NCBI GenBank assembly: GCA_020247055.1
Contig: JADCJL010000051.1
Span: 1 to 38,516 of the forward strand
Direction: 5' to 3'
Length of the DNA: 38,516 nt
From: Acidobacteriaceae bacterium
GTDB lineage: Bacteria > Acidobacteriota > Terriglobia > Bryobacterales > Bryobacteraceae
The notes beneath the pieces are model-generated. The model made no database searches. It was not told where the DNA came from and saw nothing but the letters and a program-made list of their open reading frames with translations. A program made the translations under genes and the position numbers. Positions within the stretch are counted from its first letter, which is position 1. Every line of letters starts with the position of its first letter. Shown in pieces: positions 22,755 to 30,305 of the stretch.

Positions 22755-24032
22755 ATGCAACGCAGCCGTCTTGATAGACAAAGTTTCGACGTGATTGTCT
22801 GTGGCGCCGGATGCGCCGGCAGCGCCGCGGCGTGGGGCGCGGCGCAGACGGGGGCGAGAACCCTTTTGCTGGAACGCCTTGGTTTTGCCGGCGGCACTCC
22901 GGTGGCCGGCATGATTCACACCCTCGACGCGGTGAACTCGTGTGTCGATCCCGCGCAGCCGGTCGTAGGCGGGTTTGTCTTCGCGCTGCTCGAAGAGTTG
23001 GGGAAGATGAGTGGACTCGGGACGGCCGATAATCCGAGCGAGGTGGTCAGTTTCCACCCCGAGTACATGAAAGTAGCGATCGACCGTCTGTTGAGCCGGG
23101 CTGGTGTTACGATTCTGTATCGGGGGACCGCCATCGGCGCGCTGCTGCGGGAGCGTCATGTCAGCGGGGTGGAAGCCTCCCTTGTTGATGGCCGCGCGGA
23201 TCTGCGAGCTGGTTGCGTCGTTGACGCTACCGGTGACGCCGAGATTGCCCATCATGCCGGCGTCGGCTGGTCGCTCAGCCCGGAACTGCAGGCGATCACG
23301 TGCCATTTCCGTTTGGGTAACGTGGCTCCGGGTTTTACCTGGCAGCAACTCGAAACGGCCTGCCAGCAGGCCATGGCGGGGTCCGCCATGCGCTATGGCG
23401 GCCCGTGGCTGATCCGGCTGAATGACCATGAGGTTTCCATCAACGCCACACGAGTGGTGGGAAATCCGATCGATCCGGCCGAACGCACGGCGCTCGAACA
23501 GAGTGCCCGTGAGGATATGCTCGCCATTAGCGCACGGCTGCGCGAACACGTCCCGGCTCTGCGCGAAAGCTACCTGCTTTCGGGCGCCACCGATCTGCAT
23601 GTCCGAGAAAGCCGCAAGATCGAAGGCGTCTATTCTTTGACCGAAGACGATATCTGGCAGCGCCGCGACTTCCCCGATACCATTGCGCTGGGAGCCTGGC
23701 CTATCGACATTCATCCGACCGATGGCTTTGTGGGCGTACATCCGCACAAAGACAACCCACCGACGCCGTACCCCATCCCGTATCGCTGTCTGGTGCCGGC
23801 GTCGGTGGATGGCCTGCTGGTCGCCGGGCGGCCGATTTCGACGACGCATCGCGCCCACGGATCGACCCGGGTGCCGGGCACCTCGCTGGCCACGGGTCAC
23901 GCCGCCGGGGTGGCGGCGGCCCTGAGCGCGCAACAACTGACGGCGCCGCGCCATGTCGATGCAGCGCAGGTTCGCCGGATTCTTCTCAAGCAGGGTGCGC
24001 TTCTCGGCAATGAGGCTTCCTTGTCGCGTTGA
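22755..24032 (+). CDS. FAD-dependent oxidoreductase (FAD_oxidored type), cytoplasmic
   Basis: This 425-aa flavoprotein has the dinucleotide-binding start FDVIVCGAGCAGSAAAWGAAQTGARTLLLER (residues about 10-40, GxGxxG plus the terminal acidic residue), then FAGGTPVAGMIH. CVVDATGDAEIAHHAGV is the second conserved block, and the C-terminal flavin block reads GLLVAGRPISTTHRAHGSTRVPGTSLATGHAAGVAAALS. This matches the FAD_oxidored group (pfam12831), often found next to sugar-catabolic genes and with poorly known substrates. No signal peptide is present, unlike the related protein at 27633-29204. The ATG used follows a stop in frame; its ribosome site is poor. It is the first enzyme gene of the catabolic run, 25 bp ahead of the Gfo/Idh/MocA gene. 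Confidence 0.88.
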   Translation: MQRSRLDRQSFDVIVCGAGCAGSAAAWGAAQTGARTLLLERLGFAGGTPVAGMIHTLDAVNSCVDPAQPVVGGFVFALLEELGKMSGLGTADNPSEVVSFHPEYMKVAIDRLLSRAGVTILYRGTAIGALLRERHVSGVEASLVDGRADLRAGCVVDATGDAEIAHHAGVGWSLSPELQAITCHFRLGNVAPGFTWQQLETACQQAMAGSAMRYGGPWLIRLNDHEVSINATRVVGNPIDPAERTALEQSAREDMLAISARLREHVPALRESYLLSGATDLHVRESRKIEGVYSLTEDDIWQRRDFPDTIALGAWPIDIHPTDGFVGVHPHKDNPPTPYPIPYRCLVPASVDGLLVAGRPISTTHRAHGSTRVPGTSLATGHAAGVAAALSAQQLTAPRHVDAAQVRRILLKQGALLGNEASLSR

Positions 24033-24057
24033 GGTTGGCCCTTACCCAGGAGTTTCT

Positions 24058-25095
24058 ATGAGGAATGATCAGATCAAAATCGCGCTGGCCGGCTGCGGCG
24101 GCGTCGTCAAACGCTACCGTCGCACTTACGCCCAACTGCCGCGGGTGCAGGTGATTGCCTGCATTGATGCCAACGAGGACGAGGCGCGATTGGCTGCGGC
24201 CGAGCTGGGGGCCGGCACGGCTTCCTCGCAGTTTGCCGATGCCTTGGCTGACGAAGTTGACGCCGTAGTGATTTCTACGCCGAACCATCTCCACGCCGAG
24301 CACGCGATCGCCGCCTTCGCGGCTGGCAAGCATGTGTTGTTGCAGAAGCCGATGGCCCGGTCGGCGGCCGAGTGCGACCGGATTCTTGCAGCGCGGGACC
24401 GGGCGGGGCGCAAACTAGGCGTCTACATGAATCTGCTGGACCACCCGTTGTTTCGGGACATTCGCGCGATGGTCGCTCAAGGCTACCTGGGCAAGGTGGC
24501 TTTGTTCAGCGCGCGGTTGGCTCACCGGGGCGGTCTGGGGTGGGGTGGCCCCGCGGTGAACTGGAGGGCGTCGCGGGAGCGCACCGGCGGCGGATCGTTC
24601 ATTCAGTTAGCAGTGCACTACCAGCACCTGATGCGCTGGCTGCTCGACCAGCAGGTGAGCGGTGTGCAGTCCATGGCGACCAACTTTGCCTGCCCCCATC
24701 TGGAAGGAGACGACCTGATGCTGGCGCAATACCGCTTATCCGGCGGCGGTCTGGGCGAGATCCAAACCTCCTGGTGTTGTCTTGAGGAGCATGTCTCTCT
24801 TCTTGGCACCCGAGGTTCGATTCACTACCGCGAAAACGCGATCGTTGAATTCACCGGGCAAACGGGTCCGTTCGATGGGGAGTACCTCCATCTGCGGGGT
24901 GACGGTTCACTCGAACGGTTCGAGAACTGCCTCGCGCCGGAATGGGACGATGCCGCCAACCCGTATAACCAGCACCGTCGTTTTTGCGAGGCGCTGCTGG
25001 CCGGAGAGGATCCGGAGGTGAGCGGCGAAGAGGCGCGCGAAGATGTCCGTCTGGTGGAAGCGTGCTACGCCGGCGTGCAAGGAGAGCTTCGATGA
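24058..25095 (+). CDS. Gfo/Idh/MocA-family NAD(P)-dependent dehydrogenase
   Basis: This 345-aa protein has an N-terminal Rossmann fold (IKIALAGCGGVVKRYRRTYAQLPRVQVIACIDANEDEA) and the family signature HLHAEHAIAAFAAGKHVLLQKPMARSAAECDRI. In the signature the usual EKP is QKP, with the cofactor-binding lysine kept. The C-terminal alpha/beta sheet domain carries FIQLAVHYQHLMRWLL, where the His would be catalytic. The family oxidises sugars or sugar alcohols or removes groups from sugars. The start at 24058 has CAGGAG five bases upstream and gives the exact Rossmann start; the open frame back to 23953 overlaps the previous gene in another frame. Its stop codon overlaps the next start (ATGA). Confidence 0.92.
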   Translation: MRNDQIKIALAGCGGVVKRYRRTYAQLPRVQVIACIDANEDEARLAAAELGAGTASSQFADALADEVDAVVISTPNHLHAEHAIAAFAAGKHVLLQKPMARSAAECDRILAARDRAGRKLGVYMNLLDHPLFRDIRAMVAQGYLGKVALFSARLAHRGGLGWGGPAVNWRASRERTGGGSFIQLAVHYQHLMRWLLDQQVSGVQSMATNFACPHLEGDDLMLAQYRLSGGGLGEIQTSWCCLEEHVSLLGTRGSIHYRENAIVEFTGQTGPFDGEYLHLRGDGSLERFENCLAPEWDDAANPYNQHRRFCEALLAGEDPEVSGEEAREDVRLVEACYAGVQGELR

Positions 25096-25865
25096 GTGCC
25101 CCAGTAGCTATTGTTACCGGCGCGGCCCGCGGAATCGGCCGCGCCACGGCCCGGACGCTTCATCGGGCGGGTTTCCGGCTCATTCTGAATGGCCGTTCCA
25201 CCGGCGAACTGCAAACGCTGGAGGCGGAGTTGCCGGGCAGCTTCGCCGTGGCCGTTGATCTGCTGGAGGCGGAGACGCCGGCGAGGCTGGTGCGGGCGGC
25301 CCTCGACCGTTTCGGCCGCTTGGACGCGCAGGTAAACGCCGCGGGTATGGCGAAGATGGCGCCGCTACTGGAGATCGATCCCGCCACCTGGCAGAGCTTT
25401 TTTGATCTCCATCTGACGGCCTCTTTCCGCTGCAGTCAGGCGGCGGCGCGGGCCCTAGTGGAGCAGAACGAGGGCGGGGCGATCGTTAACATCGGTTCGG
25501 TGGCCGCCTCGATGGCGATGTACGGAACGGGCGCCTACGCCGCGGCCAAGGCCGCGGTGGCGGCCTACTCCCGGGTTCTGGCTGTTGAGTTGGCCCCACA
25601 CCAGATTCGCGTCAACACCGTTGCGCCGGGGCCGGTGGCCACCGAACAGCTGCGCCAGGTCTACGCCGGCCCGAAGTATGCCGAACGCAGCCGCAGCATT
25701 CCGCTCAACCGCCTCGCCGAGCCGGAGGAGGTCGCCGATCTGATCGCGTTTCTCGTCTCTCCGGCAGCCTCCTACATTACCGGGCAGACCTTTACCATCG
25801 ACGGCGGCGCCTCGGCCGTTGGCTGCTACAGCTACGAAACCTATAAACGGCAGGGGCCCCAGTGA
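25092..25865 (+). CDS. Short-chain dehydrogenase/reductase (SDR)
   Basis: This 257-aa classical SDR shows the cofactor motif VTGAARGIGRA (residues 7-17), NAAG (near 82), the catalytic serine in NIGSVAAS and the YxxxK pair in GAYAAAKAAV. The RVNTVAPGPVATE block and the C-terminal ASYITGQTFTIDGGAS complete it. Such enzymes interconvert alcohol and keto groups; in sugar-acid loci they often act as gluconate-5-dehydrogenase or ketodeoxy-sugar-acid dehydrogenases. The substrate is not determined here. It overlaps the dehydrogenase before it by 4 bp (ATGA) and the transporter after it by 4 bp (GTGA), so expression must be coupled. Confidence 0.93.
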   Translation: MSAPVAIVTGAARGIGRATARTLHRAGFRLILNGRSTGELQTLEAELPGSFAVAVDLLEAETPARLVRAALDRFGRLDAQVNAAGMAKMAPLLEIDPATWQSFFDLHLTASFRCSQAAARALVEQNEGGAIVNIGSVAASMAMYGTGAYAAAKAAVAAYSRVLAVELAPHQIRVNTVAPGPVATEQLRQVYAGPKYAERSRSIPLNRLAEPEEVADLIAFLVSPAASYITGQTFTIDGGASAVGCYSYETYKRQGPQ

Positions 25866-27043
25866 GAAAGTGGCTCATTATCGGGCTGCTGTGTGCGGCG
25901 ACGACCATCAACTACGTCGACCGCCAGACTCTCTCGATTTTGAGCCCGCTGCTGCGTCAGGAGTTTCAGCTCAGCGAGCAGGATTACGCCAACATCGTTA
26001 CGGCCTTTCTGGTGCCCTACACGGTGATGTACGCGCTGGGGGGGCGTTTGCTGGACCGCCTTGGGGTGCGGCGCGGTTTAGGTTTCGCGCTGGGCTGGTG
26101 GTCGGTGGCCACGATGCTGACAGCCTGGGCCCGAGGGGCCTTCTCGCTGGGCGCTTGCCGCTTCCTGCTGGGCGTGGGCGAGCCTTGCGTGTTTCCGGCC
26201 GGGGTGAAGGTGTGCGGGGAGTGGTTTGCTGCCCGGCAGCGCGGGATCGCGAGCGGCATCTTTTCTTCGGGAAGCACCATTGGCGCCATTGCCGCTCCGC
26301 CGCTGATCGCCTGGATTACGCTGCACTTCGGCTGGCAGTATGCCTTTCTCATCCCGGGCGCTCTTGGACTACTCTGGCTGCCGCTGTGGTGGTTTACCTA
26401 TCGCGCGCCGGAGGTTTTACCGGGCGAGACCGAACCGCGTCCAGAGTGGCGTGTGCTGCTACGTCAGCGCACGGTGTGGGGGCTGATTGTGCCGCGGTTT
26501 TTCAGCGATCCGGTTTGGTACTTTTACATCTTCTGGCTGCCTGACTATCTGCAGCGGGAGCGCCACCTAAGCCTCGCCGAGATTGGCTTTTACGGATGGA
26601 TTCCGTTCCTGTTTGCTGATCTCGGGCACTTGAGCGGCGGGGCGCTGTCGGACTGGTTGGTGCGCCGCGGCGTTTCGCCCCCCGGGGCGCGCTTGTGGAT
26701 CCTCCGCGCGATCGGCATCCTGGCGCCGTTGGGTGCGCTGGTAGGTTGGGCCCCGAACGCGACCACCGCCATTGCAGTGACCTGCCTGGTTGCCATGCTC
26801 ACGCAGGCGTGGTCGACCGCCACAGCCGCACTTTGCGCCGACGTGATCCCGCGCCACTCGACGGCCTCTGTTTTCGGGATGATGGGCATGGCGGGCAGTC
26901 TGGCCGGGGCATTCTTTGCGCAGATCCTGGGTGTGGTGATTCAGAACCTGGGCTATCCGGCCGCGTTTGGCCTGGCCGCGCTCCTTCACCCGACGGCCGC
27001 GCTGATTCTCCATTTTGGGCTGCGCCCGCGGACAGAACCATGA
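25862..27043 (+). CDS. MFS transporter, ACS (hexuronate/anion:cation symporter) type
   Basis: This 393-aa inner-membrane protein has about 12 hydrophobic segments. The opening block ATTINYVDRQTLSILSPLLRQEF is the hallmark of the anion:cation symporter branch, which includes ExuT-type hexuronate and galactonate carriers. The MFS loop motif GGRLLDRLGVRRGL follows TM2 and GEPCVFPAGVKVCGEWF lies in TM4-5. The start is GTG, overlapping the SDR stop by 4 bp, and its own stop overlaps the SIS gene start by 4 bp. This points to transport of a carboxylated sugar into the cytoplasm after TonB uptake; the exact substrate is inferred from the subfamily only. Confidence 0.92.
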   Translation: MRKWLIIGLLCAATTINYVDRQTLSILSPLLRQEFQLSEQDYANIVTAFLVPYTVMYALGGRLLDRLGVRRGLGFALGWWSVATMLTAWARGAFSLGACRFLLGVGEPCVFPAGVKVCGEWFAARQRGIASGIFSSGSTIGAIAAPPLIAWITLHFGWQYAFLIPGALGLLWLPLWWFTYRAPEVLPGETEPRPEWRVLLRQRTVWGLIVPRFFSDPVWYFYIFWLPDYLQRERHLSLAEIGFYGWIPFLFADLGHLSGGALSDWLVRRGVSPPGARLWILRAIGILAPLGALVGWAPNATTAIAVTCLVAMLTQAWSTATAALCADVIPRHSTASVFGMMGMAGSLAGAFFAQILGVVIQNLGYPAAFGLAALLHPTAALILHFGLRPRTEP

Positions 27044-27591
27044 CCGAAGCCCTGAACGACGTGCTTTCCCTGTTTTCGCAACTGGGTGAACTCCGTCCCG
27101 TCCTCGATCAGGCCGCCGCTCTGGCGGCCGCCACGTTGCGCAATGGCCGGAAGTTACTTCTTTGCGGGAACGGCGGCAGCGCCTGCGAAGCGCAGCATCT
27201 GGCGGGCGAACTGGCTGGCCGCTACAAACACGACCGGCGCGCGCTGGCGGCCGTCTCGCTCAACGCGGACGGCGCCGTGCTGACCTGCATCGGCAATGAC
27301 TACAGCTTTGACGATGTCTTCGCCCGGCAGATCGAAGCGATCGGCCAGCCCGGAGACCTGCTGGTGGTTTTCACGACAAGTGGGCAATCGCCCAATGTCG
27401 TCCGGGCTCTCGAGGCGGCTAATCGGCTGGGTATCGCGTCAGTGGCGTTTCTGGGCCGCGGCGGCGGCGCGGCGCTACCGCTCGCCACGCTGGCGCTGGT
27501 GGTTCCGCATCACGATACGGCCCGCATCCAGGAGGCGCACCAGTTTTTGCTGCACTGCCTGATGGACCGTATCGAGGCAGCGTCTGTTTAA
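27040..27591 (+). CDS. SIS-domain phosphosugar isomerase, GmhA-like
   Basis: This 183-aa protein has a single SIS domain resembling D-sedoheptulose-7-phosphate isomerase. LLLCGNGGSACEAQHLAGELAGRY contains the phosphate loop and the His and Glu metal ligands. TCIGNDYSFDDVFARQIEAI, VVFTTSGQSPNVVRALEAA and the C-terminal RIQEAHQFLLHCLMDRIE, with the third ligand His, are also present. GmhA normally makes the heptose precursor of lipopolysaccharide, but this copy is translationally tied (ATGA overlap) to a sugar-acid transporter, so it may isomerise another phosphorylated sugar. It ends the tightly overlapping part of the operon. Confidence 0.88.
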   Translation: MTEALNDVLSLFSQLGELRPVLDQAAALAAATLRNGRKLLLCGNGGSACEAQHLAGELAGRYKHDRRALAAVSLNADGAVLTCIGNDYSFDDVFARQIEAIGQPGDLLVVFTTSGQSPNVVRALEAANRLGIASVAFLGRGGGAALPLATLALVVPHHDTARIQEAHQFLLHCLMDRIEAASV

Positions 27592-27632
27592 GCGAAGGCG
27601 AACCATGGCTCGAGACAGGGAGGGAACAAATT

Positions 27633-29204
27633 ATGATTCGCAGACACTTTCTTTCGACCGGCGTCGCGGCTTTGGCAGCGAGTCCGGCTGGGGCGGCACC
27701 GGCGGCTCTGGCGTGCGATGTTTTGGTCTATGGCTCCACTCCCGGCGGGATCACGGCTGCGGTAGAGGCCGCCCGGCGGGGACTCCATGTTCTGCTGGCG
27801 TGTCCCCAAACGCACTTGGGCGGCATGGCGGCAAGCGGGTTGTCGACCACGGATGCGGTTCGCACGAATGTGTTTGGCGGCCAGGTGCTCGAGTTCGTCG
27901 GGTTGGTGCGCAAACACTATCAGCAGACGCTGGGTTCGCAGCCGGAGGAGTATGCGCGCACGCGGGATGGCTGGTTCTATGAGCCTTCGGTAGCTGAAGC
28001 GGCGTTTGACCGGATGGTGGAAGGGGAGAAGATGCTCCGCCGCCTGCCCGGCCATCATCTCGTCTCGGCGACGGTCCGCAATGGCCGCATCCTCTGCATT
28101 GTTCTCGATGCGCCGGATAACAGCCGGGTCACGGTGTCCGCCCGCACCTTCATTGACGGCACCTACGAGGGCGACCTGGCTGCCGCGGCCAAGGTGCCTT
28201 ACCGGGTTGGCCGGGAAAGCCGGGAGGAGCACGGCGAGCCGTTTGCGGGAATCCACTACATGAATTGGCGGACCGGCCGGCAGATTATGACCCCCGATAC
28301 GGGCGAGGCTTCGCCCGCCATTCAGGCTTTCTGCGCGCGCTCTATTTTTACCGATGACCCGGCCCAACGGGTTCGCATTGAGAAGCCCGCGGCATACGAT
28401 CTCCATCTTCCCGACTACCTTCCCCTGCTCGACGACTTTGCTTCCGGGCGCATGAAGCGGTTTGGCCGCGGCGCACAGCTTCCGCATCGGAAATTTCAGA
28501 TGAACGGAGATATCGAGGCGCTCACGAGCACCAATCTGCCGGGGGCGAATTGGGCTTGGCCGGAGGCCGGCCGCGGCCATCGCGCCCGCCTGGCCCGGTT
28601 TCATATCGACCACATTCATGGGCTGCTCTGGTTCTTGCAGAACGATCCCCGGGTCCCCGCGGCCATCCGCGAGCCGCTCGCTCCTATCGGCCTTCATCGG
28701 GGGGAGTTTCGAGACTCCGGCCATTGGCCATGGCAGATTTACGTGCGCCAGGGCCGCCGGATCGAAGGCCGGGCTCTGGTCACCCAGCACAACTTCACGG
28801 TCAATCCGAAGACAGGCCGGACGCCCCGGGTTCCCCAGGCAATTGCGATTGGCGAACACTCTTTTGATGTCCACCCATGCCAGGACCGGCGGTTTGCCGT
28901 CGATGGCTTCATGGAGGGCGTGCTGTGGTACCCCCGGAAGGCGTTTGGTCCCGCCCAGCCCGGGCAGGTTCCGTATGGCGCGATGTTGCCCCGGCGCCTC
29001 AGTAATCTGCTGGTGCCGGTTGCCTTATCGTGTACCCATGTCGCGATGTCGGTGCTGCGGATGGAGCCGGTGTGGATGACGCTGGGCCAGATTGCCGGCC
29101 GGGCGGCCGCCACCGCCCAGGCGCAGCGGGTCGATGTTGCCGCGATCGATCCTACTCCCTTACCAGCACAGTTGAAGATCCAGGTGGACCCAGCGTCGCT
29201 TTAG
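27633..29204 (+). CDS. Exported FAD-dependent oxidoreductase (FAD_oxidored type)
   Basis: This 523-aa flavoprotein starts with MIRRHFLSTGVAALAASPAGAA, a twin-arginine-like export signal that suits a cofactor-loaded protein. The FAD fold begins CDVLVYGSTPGGITAAVEAARRGLHVLLACPQTHLGGMAASGLS. TFIDGTYEGDLAAAAKVPYRVGRES is the middle block, and NLLVPVALSCTHVAMSVLRMEPVWMTLGQIAGRAAATA the C-terminal block, typical of the pfam12831 group. It lies 41 bp after the SIS gene and has its own good ribosome site (GGAGGG). The last bases overlap the stop codon of the converging gene by 4 bp. Substrate unknown; a periplasmic sugar or sugar-acid oxidation is plausible. Confidence 0.88.
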   Translation: MIRRHFLSTGVAALAASPAGAAPAALACDVLVYGSTPGGITAAVEAARRGLHVLLACPQTHLGGMAASGLSTTDAVRTNVFGGQVLEFVGLVRKHYQQTLGSQPEEYARTRDGWFYEPSVAEAAFDRMVEGEKMLRRLPGHHLVSATVRNGRILCIVLDAPDNSRVTVSARTFIDGTYEGDLAAAAKVPYRVGRESREEHGEPFAGIHYMNWRTGRQIMTPDTGEASPAIQAFCARSIFTDDPAQRVRIEKPAAYDLHLPDYLPLLDDFASGRMKRFGRGAQLPHRKFQMNGDIEALTSTNLPGANWAWPEAGRGHRARLARFHIDHIHGLLWFLQNDPRVPAAIREPLAPIGLHRGEFRDSGHWPWQIYVRQGRRIEGRALVTQHNFTVNPKTGRTPRVPQAIAIGEHSFDVHPCQDRRFAVDGFMEGVLWYPRKAFGPAQPGQVPYGAMLPRRLSNLLVPVALSCTHVAMSVLRMEPVWMTLGQIAGRAAATAQAQRVDVAAIDPTPLPAQLKIQVDPASL

Positions 29205-30274
29205 CCGACCTCTTCGTTGGCGCGGCGGAGGAGTCCGCGCATCGACGCGATACAGTAGGCGACGCCGGCGCGGTGCATGCCGTGGTCGCCGGCGAACTCG
29301 GGGACGTGATCGGGGACGATGATGCCGTTGAAGCGGACCTGCCGCAGGGCCTTCATCACCTGGTACATATCGACGTAGCCGTCATCGGGGAAGGTTTCGA
29401 CGAAGCGGGGCAGGGGACTCGAGACGTTGCGGAAGTGGACGTCGAGGATCTTGCCCCGGCGGCCGTAGTCGGCGATCATGGCGAAGATATCCTTGCCCAT
29501 GCGATTGCCGCCCTCCATCCACGTGCCGACGCAGAAGGTGAGGCCCCAGGCCGGGGAGTTGCCGGCGATGCGTTCGGCGCGGGCGTAGCCGTCGGCGTGG
29601 ACGAATATCTTGGCAACGCCGTTCATTTTGGCCAGCGGCGGGTCGTCGGGGTGGAGGGCGAGCTTGACGCCGGCCTTTTCGGCAACCGGGAGCACGGCCT
29701 TCATGAAGTAGGTGTAGGTGGCCCAGATCTCTTCGGCGGGGTATTCCCGGTCGAAGGCGGGTTTTTCGATTTTGGCGCGGAAGTCGGTTTCCGAAAACTC
29801 GCGGGCGCGGTAGCCGCGGGGGGAGTTGACAAGAGCCGTGGTGTAGGTGTTGGCGGGGTGCCAGTCGTAGTCGGCGACCGGGATGCGGAGGTGGCCGCAG
29901 TTGGTGAGAAAGCGGCAGTATTTTTCGATGAACTCGTCGCGGCGTCCGCGGCCGAGTTGGACGTCGAGTTCGCGGTAGTTATAGTCGACGGCGGAGTAGA
30001 TCTCCATGCCGAACCGGCGGAGGCGCTCCTGGGTGGCCCTCATGAATTCGAATGAGGGGTCGGCTCCGAATTCGATGCGGGCCCAGCGGATGCCGAGCTG
30101 CTGGAGGAAGAGCAGGTCGTCGTCGGAGAGGCTGCGGATCGGCATGCGATGCGACAGCTTGGTGTTGGCCGGGTCGTACTCGTCGATTTTGCGGCCGGGG
30201 CCGCGCTGGTTGGGCAGTTGCGCGTGGAGAGCGGCGGCGGAGGCGGTGAGGGCGAACAGGCGACGGGTAAGCAT
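29201..30274 (-). CDS. Mannonate-dehydratase-like (UxuA family) protein with export signal
   Basis: The 357-aa protein has the TIM-barrel core of D-mannonate dehydratase, which turns D-mannonate into 2-keto-3-deoxygluconate in hexuronate breakdown. Landmarks are ALHPDDPPLAKMNGV, WGLTFCVGTWMEGG, KILDVHFRNVSSPLPRFVETFPDDGYVDMYQVMKAL and GIIVPDHVPEF. They keep the His, Cys, His and Asp residues that bind the metal in UxuA. Unlike the usual cytoplasmic enzyme, it begins MLTRRLFALTASAAALHAQ, a Tat-like signal peptide. It converges on the FAD oxidoreductase with overlapping stop codons and follows the propeller gene at 30306 by 31 bp on the same strand. Either it works in the periplasm or it is an exported relative with another substrate. 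Confidence 0.83.
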   Translation of the reverse strand: MLTRRLFALTASAAALHAQLPNQRGPGRKIDEYDPANTKLSHRMPIRSLSDDDLLFLQQLGIRWARIEFGADPSFEFMRATQERLRRFGMEIYSAVDYNYRELDVQLGRGRRDEFIEKYCRFLTNCGHLRIPVADYDWHPANTYTTALVNSPRGYRAREFSETDFRAKIEKPAFDREYPAEEIWATYTYFMKAVLPVAEKAGVKLALHPDDPPLAKMNGVAKIFVHADGYARAERIAGNSPAWGLTFCVGTWMEGGNRMGKDIFAMIADYGRRGKILDVHFRNVSSPLPRFVETFPDDGYVDMYQVMKALRQVRFNGIIVPDHVPEFAGDHGMHRAGVAYCIASMRGLLRRANEEVG

Positions 30275-30305
30275 CGCGGGGATTGTATCACCCGTCGTGG
30301 CGGGG

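Noticed and set aside
22731-23954. 407-codon minus-strand frame opposite the FAD oxidoreductase
   Set aside because: No domain features; antisense to conserved flavin-binding motifs.
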